Made by a program: the position numbers and the translations under genes. This document shows positions 19,698 to 28,720 of a stretch of 64,000 nt of DNA, one piece after another. Positions within the stretch are counted from its first letter, which is position 1; every line of letters begins with the position of its first letter. Source of the DNA: Tabrizicola sp. (lineage in GTDB: Bacteria > Pseudomonadota > Alphaproteobacteria > Rhodobacterales > Rhodobacteraceae); the NCBI RefSeq assembly GCF_030694085.1, contig NZ_JAUXZE010000085.1, forward strand, positions 1-64,000. Direction: 5' to 3'. Below the pieces are notes generated by a model, which was given only the letters and a program-made list of their open reading frames with translations, did not search any database and was not told where the DNA came from.

Positions 19698-19767
19698 GAC
19701 TTGCCCTTTCCGCACCCTTGTGGCGCAATCAAAGGCCAGGCGAAAGGCGCTGACGGGTGAAAATCGA

Positions 19768-20283
19768 ATGTTGCGCGGATTGATCCTTGTTGTCTGGCTT
19801 GCCGCGCCCCTGCGGGCTGACCCTGCGCCGCCCGTGATCGGCCCCTCGGTCGCCGCGCTGAAAGTCGGCGTCTTCTGCGCTCTGCAGGAGATGAACCAGC
19901 GCCCCGCCCCCGGCACCCTGTCGGGCTGGATCCACGTCCCCGAGGGCGAGATCGACTTCCACTGGCCCGACGCCCGCGGCGTCCCCGCCCAGATCGGCCT
20001 GGCCTTCGGCGTCAAGTCCCGCATGGCCGCCGGGGTCTTTGCCTCGGGCGAAATGCGCGTCTACCGGCCCGGAAGCACCACCCCCGAAACCTGGAACTCC
20101 ACCTTTACCGACCTCTCAGACCAGTTCGGCTTCTTCCGCTTCGACCGCGAGGACGAGCTGATCACCGGCACCTGGCGATTCGAGGCCTGGGCGGGCGAAA
20201 CCCGGCTTTACACAGTCGACTTCGAGGTCGTCCCCACAGCAGCCCTGCCCCAGATCGCCCAGGCCTGCGGGGCGATCTCTTAA
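19768..20283 (+). CDS. Exported DUF3859-like protein
   Basis: A 171-residue protein with a short signal peptide (MLRGLILVVWLAAPLRA, cleavage likely after ADP or RA). The body resembles DUF3859 proteins: IGLAFGVKSRMA, FGFFRFDREDELITGTWRFE and a C-terminal strand-rich segment. Several Rhodobacterales encode such periplasmic proteins of unknown role. The ATG at 19768 opens directly on the signal peptide. It is divergent from the TauE gene by 70 bases and is followed by the control region of the acyl-CoA dehydrogenase gene. Confidence 0.72.
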   Translation: MLRGLILVVWLAAPLRADPAPPVIGPSVAALKVGVFCALQEMNQRPAPGTLSGWIHVPEGEIDFHWPDARGVPAQIGLAFGVKSRMAAGVFASGEMRVYRPGSTTPETWNSTFTDLSDQFGFFRFDREDELITGTWRFEAWAGETRLYTVDFEVVPTAALPQIAQACGAIS

Positions 20284-20345
20284 AATCGGCTGCGACATTT
20301 TCATTCGCACCAATGATCCGGGTTGAAATCTTGTTGCTCTGCGGA

Positions 20346-20368
20346 TGCGAAGACGCTACCTCTTCGCA
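20346..20368. promoter_or_regulatory. 8-bp inverted repeat upstream of the acyl-CoA dehydrogenase
   Basis: Perfect arms TGCGAAGA and TCTTCGCA with a 7-nt spacer (CGCTACC), ending 27 bases before the ATG at 20396. The spacing suits a dimeric repressor or activator; an RNA stem is also possible. Confidence 0.5.
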
Positions 20369-20395
20369 GGTGCAGAATCTCGCCGGAGCCGACCC

Positions 20396-22057
20396 ATGCC
20401 TGACGGACAAGTCATGACCCAGACCCCGATCCTTGCCGACCTTCAGGTCCTGACCGCAGCCGCCCTTCCCGAGGTCGAGGCGCTGTTCGCCACGGCGCGC
20501 GACGGGCTCAAGGCGCAGGTCTCGACCAGCGGAAAGGTGTCGAACCAGGCGCTTGAGGCGCGGCAGTACCAGGCGCATGCCCTGGCCTGGCTTGCCACCT
20601 ATGTCGAGGCGCTGCGCCAGCTTGACGCCTGGGCCGTGCGGCTGAAGACCGCCGGGCAGTTCGGCGAGATGGAAGCGCTGATCCTTCAAATTGGCTTCGG
20701 CGAATACCTGACCCAGATCGCCGGCGGCATCCCGATGAGCCAGACCGAATTCGTCCGTCTCACCGACCTCGGCCTGAGCTGGACCCCTGGCGCGGCGGCC
20801 ACAAGGCTGATGACGCAGGGCAACTCGCCCGAGGCGCGGCACGCCCTTGTCGCCCGGATGCGCGACAACCACGGGCGGGCGACTTTTGGCGCGACCGGCC
20901 TTGACGAAGAGCTGGAGATGATCCGCGACCAGTTCCGCCGTTATGCCGACGAAAAGGTCATTCCGCGTGCCCACGACTGGCACTTGAAGGACGAGTTGAT
21001 CCCGATGGAGGTGATCACCGAGCTTGCCGAGATGGGCGTCTTCGGCCTGACCATCCCGGAAGCCTATGGCGGCTTCGGGCTGTCCAAGGCGTCGATGGTC
21101 GTCGTCTCGGAAGAACTCTCGCGCGGCTATATCGGCGTTGGCTCGCTTGGCACCCGGTCCGAGATCGCCGCCGAGCTGATCCTTTGCGGCGGGACGGAAG
21201 AGCAGAAGGCGAAATGGCTGCCCGGCCTTGCCAGCGGGGAAATCCTGCCGACCGCCGTCTTCACCGAGCCGAACACCGGGTCCGACCTCGGGTCGCTGCG
21301 CACCCGGGCGAAAAAGGACGGCGACGACTGGATCATCACCGGCAACAAGACCTGGATCACCCACGCCGCCCGGACCCATGTGATGACCGTGCTGGCGCGG
21401 TCGGTCGAAGGCACCTCCGACTATCGCGGCCTGTCGATGTTCCTGGCCGAAAAGACCCCCGGCACCGACGAGACGCCCTTCGTCGACCCTGGCCTGTCCG
21501 GCGGCGAGATCGAGGTCCTCGGCTATCGTGGCATGAAGGAATACACCGTCAACTTCGACGACTTCGCGGTAAAGGGCGAGAACCTTCTGGGCGGCGTCGA
21601 GGGGCAAGGCTTCAAGCAGTTGATGCAGACCTTCGAATCCGCCCGCATCCAGACCGGCGCGCGGGCCATCGGCGTCGCGCAGTCGGCGCTGGAAACCGGG
21701 ATGCAATATGCCGAGGACCGCAAGCAGTTCGGCCGCTCGCTGATCGAGTTCCCCCGCATCGAATCGAAGCTGGCGATGATGGCGGTGGAAATCATGATCG
21801 CCCGGCAGCTGACCTACTTCTCGGCCTGGCAGAAGGACCACGACAAGCGCTGCGACCTGGAAGCAGGGATGGCCAAGCTTCTTGGCGCCCGCGTCGCCTG
21901 GGCCTCGGCCGACAACGCGCTGCAGATTCACGGCGGCAACGGCTTTGCGCTGGAATACCGGATCAGCCGCATCCTGTGCGACGCGCGCATCCTGAACATC
22001 TTCGAGGGTGCCGCCGAGATCCAGGCCCAGGTGATCGCGCGACGCTTGCTGGAGTGA
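20396..22057 (+). CDS. mcd: Acyl-CoA dehydrogenase, probably (2S)-methylsuccinyl-CoA dehydrogenase
   Basis: A 553-residue FAD enzyme. Residues about 1-170 form an extension absent from ordinary acyl-CoA dehydrogenases (SNQALEARQYQAHALAWLAT and on), then the canonical fold: PEAYGGFGLSKASM, FTEPNTGSDLGSLRT, GNKTWITHAARTHVM, and the C-terminal ALQIHGGNGFALEYRISRIL. The extension plus length match Mcd of the ethylmalonyl-CoA pathway for acetate assimilation. The catalytic glutamate was not positioned with certainty. The ATG at 20396 follows GGAG by seven bases. It probably passes electrons to EtfAB. No ccr, ecm or mcl genes are adjacent. Confidence 0.82.
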   Translation: MPDGQVMTQTPILADLQVLTAAALPEVEALFATARDGLKAQVSTSGKVSNQALEARQYQAHALAWLATYVEALRQLDAWAVRLKTAGQFGEMEALILQIGFGEYLTQIAGGIPMSQTEFVRLTDLGLSWTPGAAATRLMTQGNSPEARHALVARMRDNHGRATFGATGLDEELEMIRDQFRRYADEKVIPRAHDWHLKDELIPMEVITELAEMGVFGLTIPEAYGGFGLSKASMVVVSEELSRGYIGVGSLGTRSEIAAELILCGGTEEQKAKWLPGLASGEILPTAVFTEPNTGSDLGSLRTRAKKDGDDWIITGNKTWITHAARTHVMTVLARSVEGTSDYRGLSMFLAEKTPGTDETPFVDPGLSGGEIEVLGYRGMKEYTVNFDDFAVKGENLLGGVEGQGFKQLMQTFESARIQTGARAIGVAQSALETGMQYAEDRKQFGRSLIEFPRIESKLAMMAVEIMIARQLTYFSAWQKDHDKRCDLEAGMAKLLGARVAWASADNALQIHGGNGFALEYRISRILCDARILNIFEGAAEIQAQVIARRLLE

Positions 22058-22116
22058 CCGCTTGATTTGCTGGATGGCCGCCCTAATCCTGTAAGCAGGG
22101 CAAGGGAGAGTCTGGC

Positions 22117-23127
22117 ATGGAAACGGTGCTTCTGACCGGGGTCTCCGGCTTCATCGCCAAGCACATCGCTTTGAAGCTTCTGAACGCGGGCTACGCGGTC
22201 CGCGGCACCTTGCGCCGCATGGACCGCGCGGATGAGGTCCGCGCCGCGCTTGCCCCCTATCTGACCGAACAGGCTGGCACCTTGACCTTCGTCCAGGCCG
22301 ACCTCGAATCCGACGCAGGCTGGGCTGACGCGATGGTCGGTGTCTCGGCCCTGGTCCACAGCGCCTCGCCCTTTCCCATCGCCCAGCCGAAGGACCCCGC
22401 AACGGTGATCCGCCCCGCCGTCGAAGGCACCGAGCGCGTGTTGAAGGCCGCCGCAGCCGCAGGGGTGACGCGCGTGGTCCTGACCTCGTCGACCGTGGCG
22501 GTGATCAACGAAAGCAAGCAGGACACGCTTCTGGACGAGGCCGACTGGTGCGATGTCCACCTGCCGACGACCACGCCCTATGCCAAGTCGAAAACCCTTG
22601 CCGAACGCGCGGCGTGGGAGATCGCCAAGGCCCGTGGGCTGAAGCTTACCACGATCAACCCCGGCCTCGTGCTGGGGCCGCCGCTGGATGAACACTACGG
22701 TTCCTCCCTGGGCCTCGTGGAACGTTTCCTGAAGGGCAAGGACCCGATGCTGCCGCCCTTGGGCTTCCCGATCGTCGATGTCCGCGACGTGGCCGAGATG
22801 CATCTCCGCGCACTTCAGCGCCCCGAGACCGAGGGGCGACGTTATATTGCCTCGTCGGGGTCGATGGCCTTTGTCGACATGGGCCGCACCCTCAAGGCCG
22901 CCTACCCGACCCGCCGCATCCCGACGCGCGAGGCACCCAAGGCCATCGTGAGGTTCCTGTCCCTGTTCGACCCGCAGATCAAGTCGATCCTGCCCAAGCT
23001 TGGCCACCTGGAACGCGTCTCGAACGCCCGCGCGGTCAAGGAGATGGAGATGGAGTTCATCGCACCCAAGGCGGCGCTTCTGGCTGCCGCCGACTGGCTG
23101 GTCAGGCACGGCAGGATCTGGGCCTAG
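22117..23127 (+). CDS. NAD(P)-dependent epimerase/dihydroflavonol-reductase-type protein
   Basis: A 336-residue extended SDR. The Rossmann motif is VLLTGVSGFIAKHIALKLL, the SSTVAVI segment carries the catalytic serine, and YAKSK is the YxxxK pair. The PGLVLGPPLD segment is typical of the dihydroflavonol 4-reductase/cinnamoyl-CoA reductase branch. The substrate is unknown, probably an aldehyde or ketone. It begins 59 bases after mcd on the same strand; the ATG follows AAGGGAGAG. It overlaps the convergent MFS gene by 4 bases. Confidence 0.87.
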   Translation: METVLLTGVSGFIAKHIALKLLNAGYAVRGTLRRMDRADEVRAALAPYLTEQAGTLTFVQADLESDAGWADAMVGVSALVHSASPFPIAQPKDPATVIRPAVEGTERVLKAAAAAGVTRVVLTSSTVAVINESKQDTLLDEADWCDVHLPTTTPYAKSKTLAERAAWEIAKARGLKLTTINPGLVLGPPLDEHYGSSLGLVERFLKGKDPMLPPLGFPIVDVRDVAEMHLRALQRPETEGRRYIASSGSMAFVDMGRTLKAAYPTRRIPTREAPKAIVRFLSLFDPQIKSILPKLGHLERVSNARAVKEMEMEFIAPKAALLAAADWLVRHGRIWA

Positions 23128-24347
23128 GCGACCACGCCCCCCCGCGACGGACGCTGCACCCCAAGTCGGGGATGCAGCCGCCCGGCAATCGACCAGGACG
23201 CAATCAGCCCCACCCCGGCGGCAATGAAGATCCCCGGCAGCGGCGCCACCCACAGCACCAGCCAGGCCGCCCCCGGCGTCACGATCGACGACACGTCGCG
23301 GAAGCTGGAATAGACCGCCGACATCTCGGTCCTCTCGCTGGGCTTGACCGACATCAGGAAGGGCAGCCCCCCCACGACGTCCAGCGTCACCAGAAAGATC
23401 GAGGCCGCCATGATCAGCGCCACGCTGGCCCAGGGCAGGAAGGACAGAAGACCCGCCGACAGGAACAGCACCCCGCAGGCCCCGAACGCAAAGCGCACCG
23501 ACCGGCGCACCGACAGACGCCGGGCCAGCCGGTTCAGGGCGGGCGCGGCAAAGAGCGAGGCGTTGGTGATCGACAGGGCGATGCCGCCGACCTTGTCGCC
23601 AAGGCCCGCCTCGATGCAGAAGATCGGCAGGTAGACGACATAGACCCACCAGCCGCAGGACCGCATCACCGCGAACATCCAGCCCGCGATCAGCCGGGGC
23701 TGGGTGAAGAACCGGCCCAGATAGCCCAGCGGGTTCACTGCCGGCCGCTTGGCACGGGCGATCTGCTTGCCGTTGCCCAGCCGCAGGACCCAGAAGCTGA
23801 CCATCAGGATCAGGGCAAAGACCCCCGACGCAATGAAGGGCAGCGCGTGCCACTGGTGGTAAAGCCAAACCCCCGCCATCGGCCCGATCGCCCATGGCGC
23901 CGCGGCATAGACCATCTGCGTCGACTGGCTGCGGCCCAGGTTCGCCCGGTCCACGTAATCCAGCACATAGGCGTTCAGGCAGACGAAGATCGTCACCGTC
24001 GCCATCGCGTTGCAGATCAGCGCCATCGGCACCGACCAGACCGTCCCGATGGCTCCCAGCGCATTGCCGACCAGATAGAGGCCGACGCCCCCGGTATAGG
24101 TCCAGCGCCGGGGGATCAGCCGGGCGGCCCAGGGCACCATCAGCCCCCAGACCAGCGCCACGATCCCCGAGATGAAGAACGCCACCGACGTCGCCTGCGC
24201 ATCCCCCAGCGCGTCATAGACCACCAGCGGCATGGTCGAGATCAGCATGCCCCGGATCGAGGCATCCAGCCCGGACAGCAGCGCGAAATGCTCGATCCGG
24301 GGGGTGGGGCTGTGTCGCAGCGCCAGCGGAATGTAACGGTTGGCCAT
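23124..24347 (-). CDS. MFS transporter
   Basis: A 407-residue major facilitator protein with about 12 predicted helices, for example FISGIVALVWGLMVPWAARL and MALICNAMATVTIFVCLNAYVL. The N-terminal half has the loop RRWTYTGGVGLYLVGNALG and the second half resembles drug or metabolite exporters (LSVRRSVRFAFGACGVLFLS). The substrate cannot be predicted. The ATG at 24345-24347 gives MANRYIPLALRHSPTPR, a short cytoplasmic N-terminus. It lies 50 bases downstream of recO on the same strand. Confidence 0.87.
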   Translation of the reverse strand: MANRYIPLALRHSPTPRIEHFALLSGLDASIRGMLISTMPLVVYDALGDAQATSVAFFISGIVALVWGLMVPWAARLIPRRWTYTGGVGLYLVGNALGAIGTVWSVPMALICNAMATVTIFVCLNAYVLDYVDRANLGRSQSTQMVYAAAPWAIGPMAGVWLYHQWHALPFIASGVFALILMVSFWVLRLGNGKQIARAKRPAVNPLGYLGRFFTQPRLIAGWMFAVMRSCGWWVYVVYLPIFCIEAGLGDKVGGIALSITNASLFAAPALNRLARRLSVRRSVRFAFGACGVLFLSAGLLSFLPWASVALIMAASIFLVTLDVVGGLPFLMSVKPSERTEMSAVYSSFRDVSSIVTPGAAWLVLWVAPLPGIFIAAGVGLIASWSIAGRLHPRLGVQRPSRGGVVA

Positions 24348-24397
24348 TGCGTCACTTGGACGGCGGGTCCCTGGTTCCGTCTGTCACAAAGCCGACA

Positions 24398-25129
24398 TCA
24401 GTCGTCGTTTCGGGCTGGCCGCCCCAAGAGGTCGACCAACCGCGACCGCGCTTCGGGCAACGGTCGGTCGTGCAGCACCGGCCGCAGTTCGCGGTCCAGG
24501 AAGAAGCCGGTCAGTCGCAGCCCCATAAGCACCGCTTCAAGAGCAAGTGGGCCGTCTCTGTCCAGCCCCTCGGGCAAGGGGATCAGGCGGTCGGCCCAGT
24601 CTCCCGCGCCTTTCGCTGTCACCGCCCGCCCGGTTTTCGGGCTGACATAGGCCAGCCCCTTTGTCGCCCCGGTGACCGCACAGGCCGACAGATCCAGCCC
24701 GAAGCCAAGCTCTTCCAGCAAGCACAGTTCCCACCGCACATAAGCCGCTGTCCAGCCGGTGTCCCCCAGCACATCCATCAGCGCCAGCGTCTTGCGCCAC
24801 AGCGCCGGATGCGGCTCGCGCTCGGGCAGCGCCTCATGAAGAAGCGCGCAAACCGACATGAGCCCCGCCAAGGCCAGCCGGTCCGCCAGAAGATGCGCGC
24901 GGGATTTCACCGGCTCGACCGTGAAGCTGCCGATGTGGTCGTCCAGCCGCGCCCGCCAGTCCAGCGTCAGACTGGTGCCAGGCTGCAATGCCGCTGCCAT
25001 CTTGCGCGAGGCCCCACCCCGCACCACACCCATGTGCCGCCCATGTGAACCCGTCAGGACCTCGACAATCGCCGAGGTCTCGCCATGCGGTCGCATGGAT
25101 AGAAGGATACCTTCGTCGCGCCATTCCAT
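24398..25129 (-). CDS. recO: DNA repair protein RecO
   Basis: RecO loads RecA on SSB-coated DNA in the RecFOR pathway. The 243-residue protein has the N-terminal OB fold (MEWRDEGILLSMRPHGETSA, VVRGGASRK) and the helical C-terminal domain (LLEELGFGLDLSACAVTGAT). The zinc-cysteine pattern of some RecO proteins is incomplete here. The ATG at 25129 is chosen over the longer start because it opens the conserved domain. It is the last gene of the rnc-era-DUF1491-recO block. Confidence 0.93.
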   Translation of the reverse strand: MEWRDEGILLSMRPHGETSAIVEVLTGSHGRHMGVVRGGASRKMAAALQPGTSLTLDWRARLDDHIGSFTVEPVKSRAHLLADRLALAGLMSVCALLHEALPEREPHPALWRKTLALMDVLGDTGWTAAYVRWELCLLEELGFGLDLSACAVTGATKGLAYVSPKTGRAVTAKGAGDWADRLIPLPEGLDRDGPLALEAVLMGLRLTGFFLDRELRPVLHDRPLPEARSRLVDLLGRPARNDD

Positions 25130-25181
25130 GCGCCGGACTATCGGGGGGTCAAGGGTTCGGCGCAACCCCGCCCCAGACGCC

Positions 25182-26504
25182 TCAATCCGCCAGGCCGTCT
25201 TCCTCCAGCAAGGTCCGCCCCTGCCGATCCTCCAGCTCGATCACCCAGAGGTCGGGGTCACGGCCCCTGGTGCGCGAGACAAGCGCATCCACCTCCGCCT
25301 CCGACCCCTCGGCCAGCAGGATCCAGGCCCGCGCCCCGGTCATCAGGTCCGACCGACGCTCGTAGGCCCGCGCGGTGCCGTCCAGGAGCGCCACCTTCAC
25401 CACCACCGCGCCCGCTTCCGCATCGCCCTTGGCTGTCACATAGGTCGGAATATCCGCCAGCCGCAGCCGGGTCAGATAAGCCGCGACCCAGATGCCCGAG
25501 GCAAGCCGAGGCGTCATCGCACCACGCCCGGGCCGGGACCAAATTCCTTCGAAGGAATTTGCCCGAACTCTTCGAAGAATTCGGGGCCGCGCCCACGCAT
25601 CGCCATCCTTGAAATCCAGACCCATCTCGGAATAGCGCTCGGCTTCTTCAAGCCAGTTCGGCCGCACCTTCACCTGCAGGAACAGGTGCACCGTCCGGCC
25701 CAGGAATTCCGAGATATCCGCCCGCGCCGCCTGACCGATGGCCTTGATCGTCTCGCCCCGGTTGCCCAGCACGATCCCCTTGTGGCCGTCCCGCGCGACA
25801 TAGACGATCTGGTCGATCCGGGTCGTCCCGTCGGGCTTGTCCTCCCACTTTTCGGTTTCCACGGTCAGCTGGTAGGGCAGTTCCTCGTGCAGCCGCAGGG
25901 TCAGCTTTTCGCGCGTCATCTCGGCCGCGATCATCCGCATCGGCAGGTCGGCAATCTGGTCCTCCGGGTAGAACCACGGGCCCTCGGGCACTTCGGCCGC
26001 CAGCCATTCGCGCAGGTCGGCGACGCCGTACCCTTTCTCGGCGCTGATCATGAAGGTCTTGGCGAAGGGAAATGCCTCATTCGCCTCTTCGGCCAGAGCC
26101 AGCAGCGTCTCGGCTTTCACCCGGTCCAGCTTGTTGATGGCAAGCGCCACCGACTTGCCCCTCGGCATCTCGTCGCGCAGCCGGTCGATGATCGCCTTGG
26201 CACCTTCGGTCAGCCCGCGCTGCGCCTCGATCAAGAGGACGATGATATCGGCGTCCGAAGCCCCGCCCCAGGCCGCCTTGACCATGCTTCGGTCCAGCCG
26301 CCGCCGGGGCCGGAAGATGCCGGGCGTGTCCACAAAGACGATCTGGCTTTGTCCCTCCATGCAGACCCCCCGGATGCGGGTCCGAGTCGTCTGCACCTTG
26401 TGCGTGACGATACTGACCTTCGCCCCCACCATCCGGTTCAGAAGCGTGGACTTGCCCGCGTTGGGCTCTCCGATCAGGGCGACGAAGCCCGCGCGCGTGG
26501 TCAT
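25182..26504 (-). CDS. era: GTPase Era fused in frame to a DUF1491 protein
   Basis: The 440-residue ORF combines two proteins. Residues 1 to about 304 are Era, which binds 16S rRNA during 30S maturation: P-loop ALIGEPNAGKSTLLNRM, G3 FVDTPGIF, G4 NKLD, and a KH domain with GNRGETIKAIGQAAR ending ERYSEMGLDFKDG. About 25 arginine-rich residues follow, encoded by a pair of AT-rich palindromes, then 111 residues (MTPRLASGIWVAAYL onward) that match DUF1491. These are normally separate adjacent genes. The internal ATG at 25517 lacks a clear ribosome site, so the product could be a true fusion, or DUF1491 could be made by coupled re-initiation. Confidence 0.9.
   Translation of the reverse strand: MTTRAGFVALIGEPNAGKSTLLNRMVGAKVSIVTHKVQTTRTRIRGVCMEGQSQIVFVDTPGIFRPRRRLDRSMVKAAWGGASDADIIVLLIEAQRGLTEGAKAIIDRLRDEMPRGKSVALAINKLDRVKAETLLALAEEANEAFPFAKTFMISAEKGYGVADLREWLAAEVPEGPWFYPEDQIADLPMRMIAAEMTREKLTLRLHEELPYQLTVETEKWEDKPDGTTRIDQIVYVARDGHKGIVLGNRGETIKAIGQAARADISEFLGRTVHLFLQVKVRPNWLEEAERYSEMGLDFKDGDAWARPRILRRVRANSFEGIWSRPGRGAMTPRLASGIWVAAYLTRLRLADIPTYVTAKGDAEAGAVVVKVALLDGTARAYERRSDLMTGARAWILLAEGSEAEVDALVSRTRGRDPDLWVIELEDRQGRTLLEEDGLAD
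25540..25585. repeat. Two tandem palindromes at the era/DUF1491 junction
   Basis: First palindrome 25540-25561: CAAATTCCTTC and GAAGGAATTTG, a perfect 22-bp dyad. Directly after it, 25562-25585: CCCGAACTCTTC and GAAGAATTCGGG with one mismatch. They resemble the paired AT-rich palindromes at 5835-5883 in layout and in the CAAATT/GAATT motifs, and lie inside the coding frame between Era and DUF1491. Confidence 0.85.
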
Positions 26505-26622
26505 GGGGTGCAGCGATCCTTTGTTGATCTACGCCAGATACGCGACAGACGCGGAAAATGCCAGTTGGCATCGGCAAACCCGCGGATCATCCTTGCTTTG
26601 CTGAACAGACGAGTCGCGTGGC

Positions 26623-27165
26623 ATGGGACTTTTACGTCGCCTCCTCCGGGCCTTCACCCGGTCCAGCCGACCGAAAGCGGTTTTTGTCCGGCGTCAGACC
26701 ACGATCGAGAGAGATTACCAGAACCGGCCCCCGCGCGTCGTTGTCCACCAACGGACCGAGATCCGGGTCGTTGAGGTCACAGAGCTTCGTGGTCGCGCCT
26801 GGGTCATCGATGGCGATACGCTCGACATCGCTGGAACGCGCGTCCGCCTTGCTGGCGTGGATGCCCCCGAGATCGACCACCCCTACGGCCAGAGCGCCAA
26901 GTGGACGCTGGTCAATCTGTGCAAGGGGCAAGAGGTGCGGGCCGTGTTCGACGGGGACTTGTCGCATGACCGGACTGTCGCGACCTGCTATCTGCCCGAC
27001 GGGCGCGATCTGTCTGCCGAGATGGTGAAGGCAGGACTGGCGATCGACTGGCCCAAGTTTTCACGCGGGAAGTATGCGACGATGGAGGTCCCCGGCATCC
27101 GCCGGAAGCTTTGGCGCTGCGACGCGCGGCAAAAGGGGCTGATGCCGCCAAGCCTGCCCGACTAG
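26623..27165 (+). CDS. Thermonuclease-family protein
   Basis: A 180-residue protein with a staphylococcal nuclease-like (SNase) domain in the C-terminal two thirds: [26 protein letters not shown] is the classic N-terminal SNase block with the metal aspartates, and [18 protein letters not shown] the C-terminal one. The basic N-terminus ([20 protein letters not shown]) is not an obvious signal peptide. Degradation of nucleic acids with calcium is likely but unproven. It overlaps the convergent rnc stop by 4 bases and is divergent from era. Confidence 0.86.
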   Translation: MGLLRRLLRAFTRSSRPKAVFVRRQTTIERDYQNRPPRVVVHQRTEIRVVEVTELRGRAWVIDGDTLDIAGTRVRLAGVDAPEIDHPYGQSAKWTLVNLCKGQEVRAVFDGDLSHDRTVATCYLPDGRDLSAEMVKAGLAIDWPKFSRGKYATMEVPGIRRKLWRCDARQKGLMPPSLPD

Positions 27166-27851
27166 GCTTCGCCCGTCTCCATCCGTTGCAAGAGCGTCCG
27201 CGCCGCCGCCTGTTCCGCCACCCGCTTCGACCCGGCTTCGGCTTCAGCTGTCGCGCCATTGGCCAGCGTCACCCGCACCGTAAACAAGGGGGCATGGTCG
27301 GGCCCGCTACGCCCGGCTTCCTCATAGCTGGGCGGTGCCATGCCACGCGCCTGCGCCCATTCCTGCAAACTGGTCTTTGCGTCCCGCGCGTCCGGTTCCA
27401 CCGCCGCGATCCGGTCGCGCCACAGCCGCAGGACCAGAGCCCGTGCCGCCTCAAACCCCGCGTCCTGGTAGACGGCGGCGATCACTGCCTCCATCGCGTC
27501 GCCCAGAAGCGCCTCTTTCCGCCGGCCTCCGGTCAGCATCTCGCTGCGACCCAGCTTCAGCACATCGCCCAGGCCCACCTCGCGCGCGACGTCGGCGCAG
27601 GTCTCCTTGCGGACCAGCGCGTTGAACCGCGGGGCCAGCTGGCCCTCGCGCGCGGCTTCGTCGGCGGAGAGCAGAGCCTCGGCCATCACCAGCCCAAGAA
27701 CCCGGTCGCCCAGGAATTCCAGCCGTTGGTTGTCCGGCCGCGTGGCGGTGCCGATCGAGGCATGCGTCACCGCGCGTACCAGCAGATCGGGCTTGCGAAA
27801 GGTGTGCCCGAGGCGGCCCTGGAAAGCCAGCAGGTCCGCCGCCAACCTCAC
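27162..27851 (-). CDS. rnc: Ribonuclease III
   Basis: Cleaves double-stranded RNA, including rRNA precursors. The 229 residues carry the catalytic signature [15 protein letters not shown], the second acidic site [17 protein letters not shown], and a C-terminal double-stranded RNA-binding domain ([20 protein letters not shown] ...). The start is a GTG at 27849-27851. It lies between lepB and era, the classic lepB-rnc-era order, with a 10-base gap to lepB. Confidence 0.97.
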   Translation of the reverse strand: MRLAADLLAFQGRLGHTFRKPDLLVRAVTHASIGTATRPDNQRLEFLGDRVLGLVMAEALLSADEAAREGQLAPRFNALVRKETCADVAREVGLGDVLKLGRSEMLTGGRRKEALLGDAMEAVIAAVYQDAGFEAARALVLRLWRDRIAAVEPDARDAKTSLQEWAQARGMAPPSYEEAGRSGPDHAPLFTVRVTLANGATAEAEAGSKRVAEQAAARTLLQRMETGEA

Positions 27852-27861
27852 GCGATCACCC

Positions 27862-28665
27862 TCACTCGATAGCCTTGAAGAAGCGTTCGGCGCGCCAGGT
27901 CCAGAAGTAGAACAGGCTCCGCCCGGCCGACGAGAACATGATCCGGTCCGCCCGGCCGATCAGGAACTCGGCTGGCAGGAAGCCCACGCCGCCCACCGAC
28001 TGCGGGAAGCGGCTGTCGGTCGAGTTGTCGCGGTTGTCACCCATCACGAAGTAATGGCCCGCAGGCACGGTGAAGATGTCGGTGTTGTCGCCCGCGCCGT
28101 CCGTGTCGATGTTCAGCACATGGTGCTGGCGACCCTCTGGCAAAGTCTCGATGAACCGGCTCTTGGTGCAGATACCACCCTCGCCCACCGCGCCGTTCTC
28201 GCAGCGCGGGCGGTTGCGCATCGGGCCTTGCGCCTCCATCATCTCTTCGAAGACGCCGTCCGGGGTCTGCGGCGCCGCAACGCCGTTGATGTAAAGGAGG
28301 CCGTCCCGCATCTGCATCTTGTCGCCCGGCAGACCGACCAGCCGCTTGATATAGTCGGACCCCGCCGTGGGATGACGGAACACGACCACGTCGCCCCGCT
28401 CGGGGTCCGATCCCAGCACCCGGCCCGAGACCGGGCAGAGGCTGATCGTGGTGAACGGGATTTCGCAGGAATAGCGCGAATAGCCGTAGGCCATCTTGTT
28501 GACGAAGAGGAAGTCGCCGATCAGCAGCGTGTCCTTCATCGACTCGGACGGAATCCAGAACGGCTGGAACAGGATCGACCGGAACGCGATAGCGATCACC
28601 AGCGCCCAGAAGACCGTCTTGATCGTCTCGACGATGCCGCCATCGCCCTTGTTGCCGCTCGCCAT
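27862..28665 (-). CDS. lepB: Signal peptidase I
   Basis: Removes signal peptides of Sec and Tat substrates at the outer face of the inner membrane. The 267-residue protein has an N-terminal transmembrane helix ([17 protein letters not shown]), the serine box [10 protein letters not shown], the lysine box [13 protein letters not shown] and the third box [17 protein letters not shown]. Start: ATG at 28665 ([10 protein letters not shown]); the 337-aa track ORF adds an unsupported N-terminus. It is upstream of rnc and downstream of a hypothetical membrane protein gene. Confidence 0.96.
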   Translation of the reverse strand: MASGNKGDGGIVETIKTVFWALVIAIAFRSILFQPFWIPSESMKDTLLIGDFLFVNKMAYGYSRYSCEIPFTTISLCPVSGRVLGSDPERGDVVVFRHPTAGSDYIKRLVGLPGDKMQMRDGLLYINGVAAPQTPDGVFEEMMEAQGPMRNRPRCENGAVGEGGICTKSRFIETLPEGRQHHVLNIDTDGAGDNTDIFTVPAGHYFVMGDNRDNSTDSRFPQSVGGVGFLPAEFLIGRADRIMFSSAGRSLFYFWTWRAERFFKAIE

Positions 28666-28720
28666 GCCTGTCCTGCCTCTTCTCGGTTTGCCGCTTCTTG
28701 CGCGCAAGCACGGGGCGAAG

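Noticed and set aside
20162-21931. 589-residue minus-strand ORF
   Set aside because: Antisense to mcd; the plus strand carries full acyl-CoA dehydrogenase motifs.
21928-23895. 655-residue minus-strand ORF
   Set aside because: Spans the extended SDR (antisense) and an alternative frame of the MFS gene; no coherent domain.
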